A stretch of 63,576 nucleotides of DNA, taken from assembly GCA_028279885.1 (NCBI GenBank), contig JANQMX010000107.1, forward strand, positions 1 to 63,576. Direction: 5' to 3'. Within the stretch, counting starts at the first letter, position 1. Each line of letters begins with the position of its first letter. This DNA comes from Rhodovibrionaceae bacterium. Lineage in GTDB: Bacteria > Pseudomonadota > Alphaproteobacteria > Kiloniellales > DSM-21159. This document shows, piece after piece, positions 39,664-47,361 of the stretch. A program made the position numbers and the translations under genes. The notes under the pieces were generated by a model. That model was not told where the DNA came from. It saw only the letters and a list, made by a program, of their open reading frames with translations, and searched no databases.

Positions 39664-40200
39664 ATGAACTCTGTTGTCGCGGAAATCGAAGAGATCTTTG
39701 AGAAGCACGGGCAGGAGCACTACGGCGAGGGCGTTTCGCAGATCGAGCACGCCTTGCAGTGCGCCTATGAAGCCAAGGCGGCCGGTGCACAAGAGTCGTT
39801 GATTGCAGCCGCTCTGCTGCACGACATTGGCCACCTGATCGAGCTGGAGAAGGACGACGAGTTCGGGATCCACCGCCACAACCGCTCGGGCGCCGCTTAT
39901 CTGGCTCGGCACTTTGGCCCGGAGGTGACCGAACCGGTGCGCCTCCATGTCGACGCTAAGCGCTATCTCTGCGCCGTAGAGGACGCGTACTTCGGCTGCC
40001 TTTCCCCAGCGTCCGTTCACTCCCTGGAGAAGCAGGGCGGCCCCATGAGCGAGGAAGAGGTCGCTGCCTTCCGCGCGCAACCGGGCTGGGAAGAGGCTGT
40101 GTCCCTGCGCCGCTGGGACGATATGGGCAAGGTCGTCGGGCGTGAGGTGCCAAACTTCGCGGCCTATCGCAGCCTGCTGTCCGGCCTCGTCGCGGCCTGA
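39664..40200 (+). CDS. HD-domain oxygenase of the PhnZ/TmpB (phosphonate-degradation) family
   Basis: A 178-aa mixed-valent diiron-type HD protein. YGEGVSQIEHALQCA (20-34) supplies a ligand His29, LLHDIGHL has His53, Asp54 and His57, HRHNRSG has His70/72, RLHVDAKRYLCAV has His95 and Lys99, and RRWDD has Asp152. This spacing agrees with the iron ligands and substrate residues known for PhnZ. PhnZ cleaves 2-amino-1-hydroxyethylphosphonate after PhnY, but no PhnY, transporter or other phn gene is present here. It is first of three tightly spaced genes; the actual substrate is unknown. Confidence 0.8.
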   Translation: MNSVVAEIEEIFEKHGQEHYGEGVSQIEHALQCAYEAKAAGAQESLIAAALLHDIGHLIELEKDDEFGIHRHNRSGAAYLARHFGPEVTEPVRLHVDAKRYLCAVEDAYFGCLSPASVHSLEKQGGPMSEEEVAAFRAQPGWEEAVSLRRWDDMGKVVGREVPNFAAYRSLLSGLVAA

Positions 40201-40222
40201 GCCGGTTTCTTCGAGCGGCACC

Positions 40223-41767
40223 ATGGACAAAGCCGAACCGGCGCCGCTGCTGCTGACGGGCGAAGGGCTCTCCGTAGAGGGCCTGGCGGCGGTCGCGCGC
40301 GGCGGGCACCCGGTCGCCATTGCCCCAGACGGCGAAGCACGCCTCAAGGCCGCACGCCAGGTGGTGGAGCGGGCTTTGGCTGCCGGGGAGCCGGTCTATG
40401 GTCTCAACACCGGGCTCGGTGCCCGTGCCGGCGAACGCCTAACGGACGAGGCACTGCGCGCCTTCTCCTACCAAACCATCCGCGGCCGGGCACAGGCTCT
40501 GGGTGCGCCCTTGCCAACCGAAGTCGTACGCGCCGCCATGCTGGCGCGCCTCAATGGCTTCCTCAAAGGCGCGTCCGGTGTCTCGCCCTCAATTGCTCAC
40601 GGCTTGCGCGATTGCCTCAATGCCCGTGTGACACCGCTGGTCGGAGAGACTGCCTCGATCGGGGCTGGTGACCTTTGCTGGATGGCAAGTCTGGCCCGCG
40701 CGCTGATCGGCGAAGGGGAGATGCAGGACGCTGCTGGGCGGTGCGCCCCCGCCGGCGAAGTGCTTCGCACGGCCGGACTGTCGCCGCTGGTCCTGGGGCC
40801 GAAGGATGGTCTGGCGCTGGCAAACAATTCAGGCATGACCGCCGGACTGGCCGGTCTTGCGGTCGCGGAGGCAACCCGATTGATCGGTGCCCTGCAGGCG
40901 GCAACCGCACTGTCGCTGGAAGCTTTTCGCGCCAACCTCTCGCCGCTGGATCCGGCAATTCTGGCCGCGCGGCCCCAGGCGGGGCAGGCGGAAGCTGCGG
41001 TGCAGCTTCACCAACTGCTCGCCGGGAGCACGCTGCTGCAGCCCGGTGTGTCCCGACGCCTGCAAGATCCGCTCTCCTTGCGCAACGTGGCGCAGATCCA
41101 TGGCGCGGCCCTGACAGCCTTGGCCTGGGCCAAGGAGGCAGCGGAGCAGGAAATCAACGGCTCCAGCGACAATCCGGTGGTGCTGCTGGAAGAGGGACAG
41201 ATGATTTCCGGCGGCGGTTATCATACGCCGCTCTTGACCCTGGCATTGGAGAGCCTGTCACGGGCCCTGCTGCAGGTCGCCGTGGCGCAAGCGGCGCGGT
41301 TGTCCAAGCTGCTGTCGCAGCGTTTCAGCGACCTGCCGCTTTTCCTGGCCACGCCTGGTTCTCACTCCAACGGTTTCGCGCCGCTGATGAAGGTGGCGGA
41401 GGCCCTGGTCGCCGAGATTGCTCATCTGGCCCAACCCGTGGCGATCTGGCCCAGCCTCAATGCCGACGGTGTCGAAGACAGCCTGACCAACGCGCCGCTT
41501 GCGGCGAAGAACTTGTGGAAGCTGCTTGCTGCTGCGCGGAGGTTGGTCGCTATCGAGCTGATCGTGGCCTGCCAGGCGGCTGAGCTCCGCGACCTCGCCG
41601 CTCTGCCGCCAGCCTTGGAAGCTCTGCACGGCCAAGTCCGCGCCCTGGTCCCGCCGCTGGAAGCGGACCGGCCCCTGGGCAGCGAGATCGAGCGCTTGGC
41701 TGAGGCGGTCCTGACGGATGAGGGCTTTGCATTCTTTCCGCATCGCTCAGCGAGGAGCGCCGTCTAG
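40223..41767 (+). CDS. Histidine/phenylalanine ammonia-lyase-family protein with altered MIO motif
   Basis: A 514-aa member of the aromatic amino acid lyase family: YGLNTGLGA (59-67), DPLSLRNVAQIHGA, EQEINGSSDNPVVL and VEDSLTN all align with HutH. The catalytic MIO ring needs Ala-Ser-Gly; the corresponding block SIGAGDLCWMASLARALIGEGE has Gly-Ala-Gly-Asp (147-150), one residue short exactly at the Ser. Deaminase activity is therefore doubtful. ATG at 40223 is 22 bases after the HD gene stop, and the decarboxylase follows after 33 bases. No hut genes are near. Confidence 0.78.
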   Translation: MDKAEPAPLLLTGEGLSVEGLAAVARGGHPVAIAPDGEARLKAARQVVERALAAGEPVYGLNTGLGARAGERLTDEALRAFSYQTIRGRAQALGAPLPTEVVRAAMLARLNGFLKGASGVSPSIAHGLRDCLNARVTPLVGETASIGAGDLCWMASLARALIGEGEMQDAAGRCAPAGEVLRTAGLSPLVLGPKDGLALANNSGMTAGLAGLAVAEATRLIGALQAATALSLEAFRANLSPLDPAILAARPQAGQAEAAVQLHQLLAGSTLLQPGVSRRLQDPLSLRNVAQIHGAALTALAWAKEAAEQEINGSSDNPVVLLEEGQMISGGGYHTPLLTLALESLSRALLQVAVAQAARLSKLLSQRFSDLPLFLATPGSHSNGFAPLMKVAEALVAEIAHLAQPVAIWPSLNADGVEDSLTNAPLAAKNLWKLLAAARRLVAIELIVACQAAELRDLAALPPALEALHGQVRALVPPLEADRPLGSEIERLAEAVLTDEGFAFFPHRSARSAV

Positions 41768-41800
41768 TCTGTCCCTTATCACTGCAGCGGAGCAACGGCG

Positions 41801-43081
41801 ATGAGCGGCAAGGGACGTGGCAAGGTCTTCCGATACGGCGGTGACTTCGCAGACCACCGCATCGTAAGAGCCAAAGGCTCGTACATCTACGATGCGGAGG
41901 GGCGTGAGATCCTCGATTTCACCTCCGGCCAGATGAGCGGCATTCTCGGCCATAGCCACCCCGAGATCGTTTCGGTGGTGGAGGAGATGGCCGGCACCCT
42001 CGACCATCTGCATAGCGGGTTTCTTTCCGATCCCGTGGTGGCGTTTGCGGAAGCGCTGGCGGCCATGCTGCCTGCCTCGCTCAACCGTGTATTGCCGCTT
42101 TCCACCGGAGGTGAGTCCAACGAGTCGGCCTTGCGCATCGCCAAGACCTACACCGGCGGCTTTGAGGTGGTGGCTTTCGACCGTTCTTGGCATGGCGTCA
42201 CGGGCGGTGCTGCCGCCACGACCTACTCAGGTGGCCGCCGGGGCCATGGCCCGACCTTGCCTGGTGTGTTGACCTTGCCGACACCTCACGCCTACCGCTC
42301 GCCCTTCAATCGCAACGGGACCTACGACTGGCGTGCCGAGTTCGAATACGGCTGGGAGATCATCGACCGCCAGAGCACCGGTCAAATGGCCGCCGTCATC
42401 ATCGAGCCGATTCTCAGCTCCGGCGGAATCATCGAGTTGCCTGAGGGCTACCTGGCTGCGCTCAAGGAGAAGGCGCGGGAGCGGGGCATGCTCCTCATCC
42501 TCGACGAAGCGCAAACCGGCATGGCCCGCACCGGCCACAACTTCGCCTTCGAGCGCGACGGCGTGGTGCCGGACATTCTTACCCTCTCAAAAACCCTGGG
42601 GGCCGGTCTGCCGCTGTCTGCAACGGTCACCACCGCCGAAATCGAGCAGGCCTGCTACGACAAAGGCTACTTGTTCTACACGACCCATGCCGCCGACCCG
42701 CTGCCGGCGGCGGTCGGCAGCAAGGTGGTGGAGATCGTGCAACGTGACCGCTTGGCTGACCGGGCCCGAGAATTGGGTGCCTATCTCAAGGACCGGCTCT
42801 GCGATCTGCAGCAGCGCCATGCGGCCATCGGCGATGTGCGGGGACGCGGCCTGCTGCTCGGGGTCGAACTGGTGACCGACCGCCAGAGCAAGGCGCCAGC
42901 CTCCGACTTCGGCATGGCGGTGAGCGCGCGCTGCCTGGAGCTGGGCGCTTGCCTCAACATCGGGCGCCGCGGCGCAGCCAGCGTTTTCCGCATCGCGCCG
43001 CCTTTGACCGCGACCCGTGAGCAGGTCGACAAGGCCGTTGCGATCTTCGATCAGGCGCTGAACGAGTGTGCTGCAGCTTAA
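41801..43081 (+). CDS. dgdA: 2,2-dialkylglycine decarboxylase (class III PLP enzyme)
   Basis: A 426-aa fold-type I PLP enzyme that matches 2,2-dialkylglycine decarboxylase closely: ERAKGSYIYDA-like opening, DFTSGQMSGILGH with Gln44, SWHG with Trp130, ILSSGGI with Ser207, TLSKTLGAG with the PLP Lys264, and VFRIAPPL with Arg397. These are the residues defining the DGD active site rather than an ordinary aminotransferase. It would decarboxylate alpha,alpha-disubstituted amino acids such as 2-aminoisobutyrate and pass the amino group to pyruvate. It is third in the HD-lyase-decarboxylase run and its stop overlaps the convergent transporter by 4 bases. Confidence 0.85.
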   Translation: MSGKGRGKVFRYGGDFADHRIVRAKGSYIYDAEGREILDFTSGQMSGILGHSHPEIVSVVEEMAGTLDHLHSGFLSDPVVAFAEALAAMLPASLNRVLPLSTGGESNESALRIAKTYTGGFEVVAFDRSWHGVTGGAAATTYSGGRRGHGPTLPGVLTLPTPHAYRSPFNRNGTYDWRAEFEYGWEIIDRQSTGQMAAVIIEPILSSGGIIELPEGYLAALKEKARERGMLLILDEAQTGMARTGHNFAFERDGVVPDILTLSKTLGAGLPLSATVTTAEIEQACYDKGYLFYTTHAADPLPAAVGSKVVEIVQRDRLADRARELGAYLKDRLCDLQQRHAAIGDVRGRGLLLGVELVTDRQSKAPASDFGMAVSARCLELGACLNIGRRGAASVFRIAPPLTATREQVDKAVAIFDQALNECAAA

Positions 43082-44232
43082 GCCTTCGCTGTGCGGGTGC
43101 GCAGGTAAGCCAGCGAGGTCAACAGCAAGCCGGCGCAGAGGCCCCAGAAGGCCGAGCCAATGCCGAAGAAGGCGACGCCGGAGGCTGTCAGCACGAAGGT
43201 GATGACGGCCGGGAAGTGATCGCCCTCGTTGGCTAGGCTGCCTCGCAGCGCGTTGGTCAAGGGGCCGGCCAAAGCAAGCCCGGCGGTGACCAGCAGCAAC
43301 TCCGGCGGAAAGCTGGCAAAAAGGCCGACGATGGAAGCGGCACCCAAGGCGAGCAGGGCATAGCAGAGCGCGTAGACTGGGCCACCCAGCCAGCGCTTCT
43401 CTGGGTCGGGATGGGCGTCCGGGCCGGTGCAGATCGAAGCCGAGATGGCGGCAAGGCTGGTGGTGTGCGCGCCGGCGAAGGCCGTGGCGAAGGAGGCAAG
43501 GCCGGTGACGCCGAGGATGGGCCGGCTCGGCACCTGGTAGCCGTCGGCGTGCAGGACGGCGAAGCCGGGCAGATTCTGCGAAGCCATGGTGACGAGGTAG
43601 AGCGGCAGGCCGAGGCCGATCAGTACCGCCGGCTCGAAGGCCGGAGCGACCCATACGAACTCGGAAACCCTGAGCGGGGCGAGTGGCGCCACCTGTCCGG
43701 TGAAGACGGAGAGGGCAATCCCGACAGCCAACGCGCCGATCACGGCCCAGGCGGCGGAGAACAGTCGGATGATGATGAAGCAGAGCGCCATGCTGCCGGT
43801 GAGCAGGGGGGCGCTGACCAGACTGTCGAACACCGAGACGACGAAGGGGAAAACCACGCCCGCCAAGACGGCCGCGGCAACGGAGCCTGGGATCTTCGCG
43901 ACGAGAGCGCTGAGCGGCTTGATAAAGGCGGTTGCCAAGATCAGCAGTGCGCAGAGCAGAAAGGCGCCGACCGCCTGCTCGATGGAGACGCCGCTGCTGG
44001 TCGCGATCAGGGCTGCGCCCGGCGTCGACCAGGCCGTGACGATGGGCAGGCGCTGGCTGACGCTTAGAATCCCGGTGGTGACCGCCATGGAGATGCAGAG
44101 GGCAGCAACCCATGACCCGGTCTGCAGCGGCGTGGCGCCAACGCCCTCGGCCGCAGCAAGCACCACGGCAACCGATCCGCCGAAGCCGACGATCACTGCA
44201 ACGATGGCGGAGAGGACCAAGGAAGGCGTCAT
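43078..44232 (-). CDS. BenE-family transporter
   Basis: A 384-aa inner-membrane protein with about 12 helices and the BenE (benzoate/H+ symporter) pattern: TAWSTPGAALI, VSEFVWVAPAFEPAVLIGLGLPLYLVTMASQNLPGFAVL and FAGAHTTSLAAISASICTG. The substrate could be a carboxylate; benzoate is only the family type. It is transcribed divergently from the GntR gene across the operator pair and convergently to dgdA, so it belongs to the same putative catabolic unit. Confidence 0.85.
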   Translation of the reverse strand: MTPSLVLSAIVAVIVGFGGSVAVVLAAAEGVGATPLQTGSWVAALCISMAVTTGILSVSQRLPIVTAWSTPGAALIATSSGVSIEQAVGAFLLCALLILATAFIKPLSALVAKIPGSVAAAVLAGVVFPFVVSVFDSLVSAPLLTGSMALCFIIIRLFSAAWAVIGALAVGIALSVFTGQVAPLAPLRVSEFVWVAPAFEPAVLIGLGLPLYLVTMASQNLPGFAVLHADGYQVPSRPILGVTGLASFATAFAGAHTTSLAAISASICTGPDAHPDPEKRWLGGPVYALCYALLALGAASIVGLFASFPPELLLVTAGLALAGPLTNALRGSLANEGDHFPAVITFVLTASGVAFFGIGSAFWGLCAGLLLTSLAYLRTRTAKA

Positions 44233-44246
44233 ATTGATCTCGAAAT

Positions 44247-44276
44247 ATTGGATACAATAATATAGATTGGATACAA
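44247..44276. promoter_or_regulatory. Paired operator-like direct repeat in the benE/gntR divergent region
   Basis: The 11-mer ATTGGATACAA occurs twice, at 44247-44257 and 44266-44276, 19 bases apart. Each copy is near-palindromic and resembles TTGTATACAA-type sites of GntR/FCD repressors. It lies in the AT-rich 76-base gap between the BenE-type gene and the GntR gene, so it probably controls both. The binding protein is inferred to be the adjacent GntR. Confidence 0.6.
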
Positions 44277-44308
44277 AATGATCTGGCTGTCAATCGCATC
44301 TTGCGGCT

Positions 44309-44986
44309 ATGCTGCGGCCCATGAGCGGTAAGAGCGTTCCTTCCGTTGCACGCGGCCAACAAGTGCAAGGCATCGTCGAGGTCTTGCGAGCGGAGATCAT
44401 TGCCGGTCGTTTGCCGCCCGATGCGCAACTGCGGCAGGAGGCTCTGGCGGCCCGCTTCGGCGTCAGCCGCATGCCCGTGCGCGAGGCCCTGCGCGAGCTG
44501 GAGAACCAGGGCTTCGTGATCTTCCCCGCCAACCATAGCGCGCGGGTGGCGCCTCTCTTGGTCGAGGAGATGATCGAGATCTTCGAGATGCGAGCGCTGG
44601 CTGAGGCTTTGGCCGTGGAGAAAGCCATTCCGAACATGACAGAGCGCGATATCGACCGGGCCGAAGCCGTGGCCTCGGACCTGGAGCAAGCGCCTGTCAG
44701 CGAGTTCGCCCGGCTCAACACGGCCTTTCACTTGGCGTTCTATCGGCCTTGCGGGCGGCCGCGGTTGCTCGCTCATATTGAGTCTTTAGGGCGCGCGGCC
44801 GACCGCTACCTGCGTGCCGCAGCAGCCGGGCTCGACTATCGCGGTCCCTCGGACCGGGAACATCGGGCGATGGTCGACGCCTGCCGGGCTCGCGACACGG
44901 CGCGAGCCGTCGAGCTTGTGAGGCGCCATATCCTCGACGGCCGCGATGTGATGGAGCGGGCAATGGGCAAACCGTCTGGCGACTAA
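44309..44986 (+). CDS. GntR-family transcriptional regulator (FCD/FadR subfamily)
   Basis: A 225-aa regulator. The N-terminal winged helix has LRAEIIAGRLPPDAQLRQEALAARFGVSRMPVREALRELENQGFV. The C-terminal FCD ligand-binding domain has FEMRALAEALAVEKA, FHLAFYRPCG and EHRAMVDACRARDTARAVELVRRHI with metal-type His positions. It would sense a catabolic intermediate. ATG at 44321 is an alternative start (221 aa); neither has a strong ribosome site. It is divergent from the BenE-type gene. Confidence 0.88.
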   Translation: MLRPMSGKSVPSVARGQQVQGIVEVLRAEIIAGRLPPDAQLRQEALAARFGVSRMPVREALRELENQGFVIFPANHSARVAPLLVEEMIEIFEMRALAEALAVEKAIPNMTERDIDRAEAVASDLEQAPVSEFARLNTAFHLAFYRPCGRPRLLAHIESLGRAADRYLRAAAAGLDYRGPSDREHRAMVDACRARDTARAVELVRRHILDGRDVMERAMGKPSGD

Positions 44987-45089
44987 GTTCGCGGGCTTTT
45001 TATCGCTAGTCTTGCAACGCCGCGTCAGCGAAGTGGTTTGCCTCGGCCTCCCGGTTTCGCGAAATTGACGATCTCTTATTGCGAATCTC

Positions 45090-45117
45090 TTGCAATTAGA
45101 ATTAATCTAATTACATA
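45090..45117 (+). promoter_or_regulatory. Putative promoter with embedded Irr-box-like palindrome
   Basis: TTGCAA (45090-45095) and TACATA (45112-45117) are 16 bases apart. The spacer and flanks contain the inverted repeat AATTAGA-ATTAA-TCTAATT (45094-45112). Its core TTAGAATTA..TCTAA agrees at 14 of 17 positions with the rhizobial iron control element TTTAGAATTATTCTAAA, quoted from memory. No protein gene starts within range on the plus strand. Iron control is an inference. Confidence 0.35.
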
Positions 45118-45120
45118 AAT

Positions 45121-45295
45121 TCGATCGATTCGAGACGCTTCACAAAGGTCGCGCCGAGCATGGTTGCCGACGTCCGCACGGCGCGCTCGGCCAACGGAGC
45201 GGCCATCAAGGCCGTAAAGTAGGGGTTCGGGCAGCGCCTGATCCCCACTTTCTCTCCTAACTGAAAAGCCCGAGGCCTTGGCCTCGGGCTCTTCT
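45121..45295 (+). ncRNA. Candidate small RNA (possibly iron-regulated)
   Basis: The 324-base gap 44987-45310 has no credible gene. A transcript from the promoter at 45090-45117 to the hairpin at 45267-45290 would be about 175 bases. It can form GCCGAGC/GCTCGGC and GGGG/CCCC hairpins and has a pyrimidine-rich TTTCTCTCCT stretch (about 45250-45259) just before the terminator, a position where small RNAs often carry anti-Shine-Dalgarno sequence. A 20-codon frame starts at 45160 but lacks a good ribosome site, and a small peptide is the alternative reading. Confidence 0.3.
45267..45290. terminator. Bidirectional intrinsic terminator
   Basis: A perfect 11-bp inverted repeat, AGCCCGAGGCC (45267-45277) with GGCCTCGGGCT (45280-45290), leaves a 2-base centre. 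The minus-strand side is followed by TTTT, fitting termination of the chemotaxis receptor gene ending at 45311. The plus side has the weaker CTTCTTGTC and would end the candidate small RNA. Confidence 0.75.
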
Positions 45296-45310
45296 TGTCG
45301 CGCAGATGGA

Positions 45311-46951
45311 TTAAGCAGCCATCTCGTGGCTCTGGTTCAGCCATGCGGTCAGGGTTTCTGTCGAGTCGGTGTCGTGCGCAAAGTTCAGCGAGGTGGACTT
45401 GTCGGTGACGCGCACGACTTCTGCGCTGAGATCCCGAATGCCTGCCTGCGGAAGCGAGACTTTGACCGTCTCCCCCATGTTGGCCTGGATGGGCTTATCC
45501 AGCTCCACGCCAGTCAGGGAAAGGTTGCGAGTGCGGCAGCCCACCTGCCCAGTCGCAGCGAGGATCGTACAGTCGATGGAGACGTCAAAGCGCTTGTTGG
45601 CACGGCGGTCGAAGACCTTGTGGGATCTGAGCTGACCCAGGATTCCATGAACGCGCTGCTGAAGCGTGTCGATCGTTTGATCCATGCCGTCGGAGACCTC
45701 CCGCAGATCCTTGGCCGTGTTGTCGAGCGAACTCGTCTCGCCGCTGATTTCCGTGATTTGGCGGGAAACCTCACGGTTTCCGGTGGCGGCTTCTTGGATG
45801 CTCCGGCTGATTTCTTCGGTCGCGGAGGTTTGCTCACCGACGGTGCTCTCGATTTCCGCATAGATCTGTTCGAGGTCACCGATGACCGTGCCGATTTCGC
45901 TGATCGCCGTTACGGCATTGTCGGTCGCGTCCTGTATACGGCCGATCTGACCGCGAATATCGTCGGTCGCAGAAGCGGTCTGCTTCGCAAGGCTCTTCAC
46001 CTCTGCGGCGACGACGGCAAAGCCCTTACCCGCTTCTCCGGCTCTTGCGGCTTCGATTGTCGCATTGAGGGCCAAGAGGTTTGTCTGATCCGCAATGTCG
46101 GAAATCATTTTGACGATTTCCCCGATCTCCGTTGCGCTCTGCGATAGTCCGCCGACCACTTCGCTTGTCTGCTCCGACTGTTTGACGGCCCGGACAGTCG
46201 CCGACTTCCCTTGTTCGATTTGACCGCCGATGCCGGCCACGGAAGCCGTCATCTCCTCGGTCGCCGAGGCTACGGTTTCCACGTTGACCGTCGCTTCCTC
46301 CGAAGCCGATGCGACGCTGGTCGAGCGTTCGCTGACCGTGTTGGCGGAATTGCTCAGGTGCTCCGAAGCGCCACGCAGGGTTTCGCTGCGCTCCACCACG
46401 TCGGACACGATGGTGTTGACCTCCGACTCGAGCTTGTCGGCAAGCTGCTGCATTTCCTGGTTCAAAGTGGACTCGCCAGCCTCGATGTAGACGGAGATGG
46501 CCATATCCATATCGAGAAAGATGGCCTTGGCTGCAGCGGTCAGCGCTTCCTTCGCCTTCTCCGGCTTTCTTCGATTGGCCTTCAGGATGGCCTCGATGAT
46601 CTTCGTGAACATCAGCGCGTAGCCGCCGATGTAGAAGCTCGGGTTCAGTCCAATTCTCTGGTGCGCTTCACCGATGTTCACGGTTTTTGCAAAGTAGGCC
46701 TCATCGAACCGGCCGCTGAACAATCCCTCCCAGTGCTTCGTCTGCGCCGATTTCAATTGAGGTATCCGCTGATGGCTACCGATAATGGCAGAGAGTTCCG
46801 GTTGTGCCATGACATGCGCGTAAAAGTCGTCCATGGCGTCCGGCAGGACTGGCTCGATGATCTCCCAGCATTTCGTCAAGCCAACGGACGCTTCCTCGTC
46901 CAGCTTGAAGAAGCTAAGCCGTTGTGTTCTGGTCGAATTCTGTGAACTCAT
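45311..46951 (-). CDS. Globin-coupled methyl-accepting chemotaxis receptor with PilZ domain
   Basis: A 546-aa soluble receptor without transmembrane helices. Residues about 8-160 form a globin-sensor (protoglobin/HemAT) domain with the likely proximal heme His97 in [18 protein letters not shown]. The methyl-accepting signalling coiled coil (about 175-440) has the conserved hairpin [29 protein letters not shown]. The C-terminus (about 449-546) is a PilZ domain with RxxxR (Arg450-Arg454) and NxSxxG (Asn476-Gly481), so it may bind c-di-GMP. The ATG at 46951 is preceded by AAGGGA. No che genes are near. It would join oxygen sensing with c-di-GMP. Confidence 0.9.
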   Translation of the reverse strand: MSSQNSTRTQRLSFFKLDEEASVGLTKCWEIIEPVLPDAMDDFYAHVMAQPELSAIIGSHQRIPQLKSAQTKHWEGLFSGRFDEAYFAKTVNIGEAHQRIGLNPSFYIGGYALMFTKIIEAILKANRRKPEKAKEALTAAAKAIFLDMDMAISVYIEAGESTLNQEMQQLADKLESEVNTIVSDVVERSETLRGASEHLSNSANTVSERSTSVASASEEATVNVETVASATEEMTASVAGIGGQIEQGKSATVRAVKQSEQTSEVVGGLSQSATEIGEIVKMISDIADQTNLLALNATIEAARAGEAGKGFAVVAAEVKSLAKQTASATDDIRGQIGRIQDATDNAVTAISEIGTVIGDLEQIYAEIESTVGEQTSATEEISRSIQEAATGNREVSRQITEISGETSSLDNTAKDLREVSDGMDQTIDTLQQRVHGILGQLRSHKVFDRRANKRFDVSIDCTILAATGQVGCRTRNLSLTGVELDKPIQANMGETVKVSLPQAGIRDLSAEVVRVTDKSTSLNFAHDTDSTETLTAWLNQSHEMAA

Positions 46952-47361
46952 TGAAGCATCCCTTCTTTTGGTACAACCTGAGCCCTCGCCAAGGCATCGA
47001 GCGTCATTGACCAAGTGATGCACGCTGTGATATAAAAATATAATAAATCCTACAAATTTTGCGTGCTATTCTTGCTGCTGGCGTGACATTTTATCGCGTT
47101 TTAGATGAACGGCCTTACGGTTTTAGTGAGATTGACTGTTTCTCGCTTTCGTCGCGCCGCGAAATCAGCCGCTGTCGGATTGCGGTGACGCCCGCCGGAC
47201 GCTGCAGCGCCCGGCGGGCGAGGAAATAGAAGTCTTGCTCGCCCGACAATCCGAGCTCTTTCAAAAGTGCTAGCCAGAGATTGCGCACGTCGTGCAGAAG
47301 GCGCAGACGTCGTTGGCGAGTTGGGCGGCCAGCGCAAGATATCCAAACTCAGGAGGATCAT
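46952..47361. other. Divergent intergenic region between the receptor and SDR genes
   Basis: A 410-base gap. A strongly AT-rich stretch at about 47028-47058 is likely the receptor promoter on the minus strand; no exact consensus stands out. A 10-bp GC stem, CGCCCGCCGG with CCGGCGGGCG (47189-47198 and 47211-47220), has no T-run and so is not a clear terminator. The SDR ribosome site AGGAGGA is at 47351-47357. The weak minus-strand frame at 47115-47288 is listed separately. Confidence 0.5.
47115..47288 (-). CDS. Doubtful small ORF with coding-like composition
   Basis: A frame of 57 codons with GTG start reads VRNLWLALLKELGLSGE.. and continues with FLARRALQRPAG and a basic tail. Its wobble positions are GC-rich, as in real genes here, and it stays open upstream to a TGA near the SDR ribosome site, but it has no ATG and no ribosome site. 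I do not recognise a family. It could be a remnant or chance. Confidence 0.2.
   Translation of the reverse strand: MRNLWLALLKELGLSGEQDFYFLARRALQRPAGVTAIRQRLISRRDESEKQSISLKP

Noticed and set aside
39664-40200. Calling the HD gene phnZ and the locus a phosphonate operon
   Set aside because: No PhnY-type hydroxylase, phosphonate transporter or phosphonatase gene is present, so only the family is claimed.
40223-41767. Naming the lyase homologue hutH
   Set aside because: The MIO serine is absent and no hutU, hutI or hutG is near.
42587-44776. A 729-codon minus-strand frame across dgdA, the BenE-type gene and gntR
   Set aside because: It runs antisense or out of frame to three clear genes and shows Arg/Gly/Ala-rich shadow composition.
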